Below are positions 13,466-16,072 of a stretch of 16,072 bases of DNA, piece after piece. The notes beneath the pieces are model-generated. The model had not been told where the DNA came from and ran no database searches. It saw only the letters and a list, made by a program, of their open reading frames with translations. Where the stretch lies: the NCBI GenBank assembly GCA_015655615.1, contig JAATES010000044.1, forward strand, positions 1-16,072, written 5' to 3'. Each line of letters starts with the position of its first letter. Within the stretch, counting starts at the first letter, position 1. Position numbers and translations under genes: made by a program. The DNA comes from Actinomycetales bacterium. GTDB taxonomy: Bacteria; Actinomycetota; Actinomycetes; Actinomycetales; Cellulomonadaceae.

Positions 13466-14445
13466 TGCTCCGTCTCATCGGTGTGGAGTTCCGGCGTTTC
13501 AGCAAGCGTGCCGCGTTCCGGTGGGCGGGGATCGCCTTGATCGTGATCCTCGGCGCCATGCTCATCTCGATCTATCGTTCCGCAGCGCCGCCGGATCCTG
13601 GTGCACTCGCGCAAGCCCAGGTGGCGTCCGACGAGAACAATGCCTTCAATCAGGACTATTACGCACCCGGTGGCGGGTGCGAGGTCGAGCAGGCGGCCGA
13701 TCCGACCATCGACTTCGGTTGCGATTCCATCCCCGTCGCGTCCACGCCTCAGGACTACCTGTCTCCGCCGTCGACCTACAGTGCGCAGGGGCTGAGCGAC
13801 ACCAGTGACTTCAGCACTCTGCTGCTCTTCTTCGCGCTCGTCGTCGGGATCAGCTTCGTCACGGCAGAGTTCTCCTCGGGAGCGATCACGAACTGGCTCA
13901 CCTTCCAACCCCGCCGAACCCGGGTCTATGCGGCCAAGGCGATCGCTCTCACCGGAGCCGTCACGGCCGCGATGGCCGTGCTACTGGGTCTTCTCTTCGC
14001 GGGACGGCGACTCGCGTACTCCCTGCAGGATTCCTTAGGTGACAATGTCGCCGCCGCGACAAGGCTCAACCTGCAGATGTCTGGGCGGATCCTGGTGCTC
14101 ACCGTCCTGGTCACCTTGATGGGAATGGCCCTGGGCATGCTGCTGCGGCATGCTGCGATGGCGCTGGGTCTGGTGTTCGGGTACCTCATCTGGGAGGGCT
14201 TTCTGCGCCTCCTCACCCAGAACGGCTGGCGGTGGCTGCTCACGCCGCGCATTGAGGCCTGGACCCAGGGGCAGGCCACCTTCTCGGACCCCACTGGCTC
14301 CTGTTCGTCGTGGAGCCCCGATGGTGAGTGCCTCTCCAATGTCCACTACATCTTCCAGGCAAGTGCCGGCTGGTACCTGCTCGGTGCGACCGTGGTGCTC
14401 ACCGGGATCGCGTGGGCGGTCTTCCGCCGTCGCGACGTGATCTGA
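13465..14445 (+). CDS. ABC-2 type permease subunit
   Basis: A 326-aa integral membrane protein with about six hydrophobic segments near 20-38, 116-134, 158-180, 207-227, 231-252 and 302-320, the ABC-2 permease layout. A large extracytoplasmic loop after helix 1 (about 40-113) carries Cys72 and Cys86. The loop before the last helix carries Cys280 and Cys289, so two extracellular disulfides are possible. FVTAEFSSGAITNWLTFQPRR (131-151), after helix 2, resembles the conserved cytoplasmic region in permeases paired with BcrA-type ATPases. The start is ATG 13465, overlapping the ATPase stop as TGATG; a GTG immediately before it (13462) is equally open and would add one residue. No ribosome binding site of note, consistent with translational coupling. 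Confidence 0.88.
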   Translation: MLRLIGVEFRRFSKRAAFRWAGIALIVILGAMLISIYRSAAPPDPGALAQAQVASDENNAFNQDYYAPGGGCEVEQAADPTIDFGCDSIPVASTPQDYLSPPSTYSAQGLSDTSDFSTLLLFFALVVGISFVTAEFSSGAITNWLTFQPRRTRVYAAKAIALTGAVTAAMAVLLGLLFAGRRLAYSLQDSLGDNVAAATRLNLQMSGRILVLTVLVTLMGMALGMLLRHAAMALGLVFGYLIWEGFLRLLTQNGWRWLLTPRIEAWTQGQATFSDPTGSCSSWSPDGECLSNVHYIFQASAGWYLLGATVVLTGIAWAVFRRRDVI

Positions 14446-14468
14446 GCAGCCGCGGGCGCAACGCTGCT
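14445..14468 (+). terminator. Weak hairpin after the permease gene
   Basis: AGCAGC (14445-14450) and GCTGCT (14463-14468) form a 6-bp stem with a 12-base loop, overlapping the last base of the permease stop. There is no U-tract, so evidence is low. Confidence 0.25.
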
Positions 14469-14496
14469 GAAACCTGGTAGGCCTACGCTCAGCACT

Positions 14497-14520
14497 ATGG
14501 ATTCAGCACGATGGATGTAG
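14497..14520 (+). other. Seven-codon ORF overlapping the dehydrogenase start
   Basis: ATG followed by codons for DSARWM and a TAG, out of frame with the dehydrogenase ATG at 14511. TACGCT (14484-14489, TANNNT) ends 7 bases before this ATG, the spacing of a leaderless promoter. If used, ribosomes would start here and terminate 7 bases past the dehydrogenase ATG, favouring reinitiation. Speculative. Confidence 0.25.
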
Positions 14521-15593
14521 CGGTGCTCGGCGCCACCGGTGACGTCGGCCGGCAGGTGTGCGCACAGCTGATCGAGCGGCGGGTCCTTCCGACCTCCTCG
14601 CGCCTGCAGTTGGTAGGGCGCGCGGATGGCTCCTCGGCGCGTGCCGCTTACGGGCTGCGCGCCGACCTCATCGACGCCTACGACGAGCATGCGCCGTTGA
14701 TCGACGTCGCACTGAGCCCCGAGGACGTAGTAGCCGACGTCGTGGTGCTCACCGCCGGGAGGACGTCACCGGCGCGATCCGGCGGCTCCGTCGACCGGGC
14801 ACAGTTGGCTGCCGACAACCACGCCGTGTTCTCCGACTATGCGCAGGCGCTGGCTCGCCACGGGTCCGGGCACGAGGTGGTCATCGTGGTGTCCAACCCC
14901 GTCGAACTCGGGGTGGCCGTCGCCGCCGAGCAGCTGGGTCGTCACCGCGTCATCGGCATGGGCGCCTGGCTGGACACTCTGCGGTTCCGCCGAGAGATCG
15001 CCGTGTCGCTCGGCGTGCGCCGGCAACGGGTCGGCGGATTCGTCAGCGGCCAACACGGAAACGAGGTGGTTCCGTTGTGGTCGTCCGTGCGGATCCGCGG
15101 GCTTGACACCGACGAACGACTCCGGGCCGTCGCCGCTCTGCGCGGCGAGCGGCTGCTCGATGACTTCGACGAGGAGATCGCCCAGGCCAAGGTCACGCTC
15201 GACGCGCTGGTGGACGCCGACATCGAACGGGCCTTCGCCCTCATCGACACCTGGCCGCCGGACCTGCGGGTCGTCGTGCGGCCCTGGCTCACTCACCAGT
15301 CGGGGGCCAAGACCGCCTCCGGCACCGCCAGCGCGACCGTCGACCTGGTCGACACCGTGCTGGACGGCCGGGACATCGTCGTGGCGGGCCAGGTCAGCCT
15401 GGATGGCGAGGTCGCACTGAACGGCGAGCCCTTCTCGGGGGTGCTGGGGGTTCCGGTCATCCTGGGACCCGAGGGCTGGACCCATGTCATGCTGGACGAC
15501 CTCGCGCCGGACGAGCTCCGCCGGGTGCAGCAGTCCGCGCGCGGGATCGACGCGATGCTGTCGCAGTGGCCCCGGTGCGGAGGCGCCCGATGA
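14511..15593 (+). CDS. Malate/lactate dehydrogenase family NAD-dependent oxidoreductase
   Basis: A 360-aa protein of the LDH/MDH superfamily. The Rossmann motif is GATGDVG (7-13), then VLTAGRTSPARSGGSVDR (79-96, mobile substrate loop with Arg84 and other arginines), VVSNPVEL (126-133, NAD/substrate Asn129), GAWLDTLRFRREIA (151-164, Asp155 and Arg158) and SGQHGNEVVPLWS (179-191, catalytic His182). The Asp-His pair and substrate Arg are kept, but the loop after the first Arg differs from classical MDH (PRKPGM) and LDH, so the 2-hydroxy acid used cannot be named. At 360 aa it is longer than the usual 310-330. No Shine-Dalgarno sequence precedes the ATG. A seven-codon ORF starting at 14497 overlaps the start. 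The stop overlaps the ACT-protein start (ATGA), suggesting linked function. Confidence 0.88.
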   Translation: MDVAVLGATGDVGRQVCAQLIERRVLPTSSRLQLVGRADGSSARAAYGLRADLIDAYDEHAPLIDVALSPEDVVADVVVLTAGRTSPARSGGSVDRAQLAADNHAVFSDYAQALARHGSGHEVVIVVSNPVELGVAVAAEQLGRHRVIGMGAWLDTLRFRREIAVSLGVRRQRVGGFVSGQHGNEVVPLWSSVRIRGLDTDERLRAVAALRGERLLDDFDEEIAQAKVTLDALVDADIERAFALIDTWPPDLRVVVRPWLTHQSGAKTASGTASATVDLVDTVLDGRDIVVAGQVSLDGEVALNGEPFSGVLGVPVILGPEGWTHVMLDDLAPDELRRVQQSARGIDAMLSQWPRCGGAR

Positions 15594-16060
15594 CCGGACC
15601 CGACACCCGCTGGGTGGCCTTCATCCGAGGGGAGGATCGCACCGGCACGCTCACGGCTCTGGCCAGCGTGTTCTCCAGCCGCGGGGTGAACTTCGAGTCG
15701 ATCGCGACCGGTGACCTGCACCACGCCAGCGGGCTGATCGTCCTCATCTTCACAGCCAGCGACCGGGTGCAGCACCTGCTGGCGAGGACCGTGGAACGTC
15801 TTGCCGCCATCCGGGAGATCAGAGTCTGCCGCGCCGACGACCCGGCAGTGCGGGCCGTGGGTGTCGTCGACGGCCTCGATGGTCCTGTGGTTGGCCCGGC
15901 TGCGGAGCGCGCGGTGCGGTGGTCGAACCTCGGCGGCCCGGGACCTGTGTTCGTGGAGGGCGCACTGGTGTCCGTGGAACAGGCACTGGGCCGGGCGCGC
16001 GCCGCCGGGGCGAGCACCCTGGCTGTGGTGGTGCTGCCGCCTCAGGCGGATCGCGACTGA
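15590..16060 (+). CDS. ACT-domain protein resembling the acetolactate synthase regulatory subunit
   Basis: A 156-aa soluble protein. Residues 7-80 form an ACT domain: WVAFIRGEDRTGTLTALASVFSSRGVNFESIATGD (8-42) is very close in pattern to the IlvN/IlvH small subunit of acetolactate synthase, followed by GLIVLIF and RTVERLAAIREIRVCRADD. The C-terminal part (90-156) ends in a hydrophobic strand, STLAVVVLP, and is unlike the IlvH C-terminal domain. ACT domains bind amino acids and regulate partner enzymes. No catalytic acetolactate synthase gene is nearby; the gene overlaps the dehydrogenase stop by ATGA, so it may sense a ligand for that enzyme. ATG 15590 is chosen because it overlaps the upstream stop; a longer version from 15566 adds only Arg-rich, unconserved residues. 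Confidence 0.85.
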   Translation: MTGPDTRWVAFIRGEDRTGTLTALASVFSSRGVNFESIATGDLHHASGLIVLIFTASDRVQHLLARTVERLAAIREIRVCRADDPAVRAVGVVDGLDGPVVGPAAERAVRWSNLGGPGPVFVEGALVSVEQALGRARAAGASTLAVVVLPPQADRD

Positions 16061-16072
16061 GGTTCGGCCCGC

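Noticed and set aside
1-16072. Searched by eye for CRISPR repeats, tRNA-like cloverleafs, IS terminal repeats and phage genes
   Set aside because: None seen. The only repeats are short coding microsatellites and the promoter direct repeat.

Overview
The window is very GC-rich, with G or C at nearly every third codon position. Several starts look leaderless (a TANNNT -10 box 6-7 bases before the ATG). It also holds an actinobacterial SCP2-like protein and a Cys-rich leader peptide. Together these point to a high-GC actinomycete (Actinomycetota); the order cannot be fixed from the sequence. No rRNA, tRNA, CRISPR array, insertion sequence or phage gene was seen.

Region 1 (1-8943, + strand) is one tightly packed operon that enters from the left. 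In order it encodes the C-terminus of a probable family 5 solute-binding protein, two Dpp/Opp-type permeases, a fused double ATPase, an acyl-CoA-dehydrogenase-fold flavoprotein of DszC/SfnB type, a ketopantoate-reductase-like dehydrogenase, an alpha/beta hydrolase, a GlcD-like FAD oxidase and an SsuE/MsuE-like FMN reductase. Four junctions are ATGA overlaps. The logic reads as uptake of a small molecule, FMNH2-dependent oxygenation with reductant from the last gene, then processing by hydrolase, reductase and oxidase. Uptake and cleavage of an organosulfur compound for sulfur acquisition is the best guess, but the substrate is not shown.

Region 2 (8961-10923) is housekeeping-like. On the - strand it has a two-helix membrane protein, an SCP2-like protein and a type I methionine aminopeptidase. 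The aminopeptidase is divergent from a small XRE regulator, and the shared promoter carries a 10-bp direct repeat.

Region 3 (10924-12282) is the most unusual. A well-formed leaderless promoter drives a 36-aa Cys-rich leader peptide with overlapping alternative hairpins around its end. Downstream lies a two-domain rhodanese-type sulfurtransferase whose catalytic Cys is Gly and which has no cysteine at all. A 32-aa antisense ORF with a good ribosome binding site lies between them.

Region 4 (12283-16072) holds an ABC ATPase/ABC-2 permease pair preceded by a 10-bp inverted repeat, then a malate/lactate dehydrogenase-family gene overlapping an ACT-domain protein gene.
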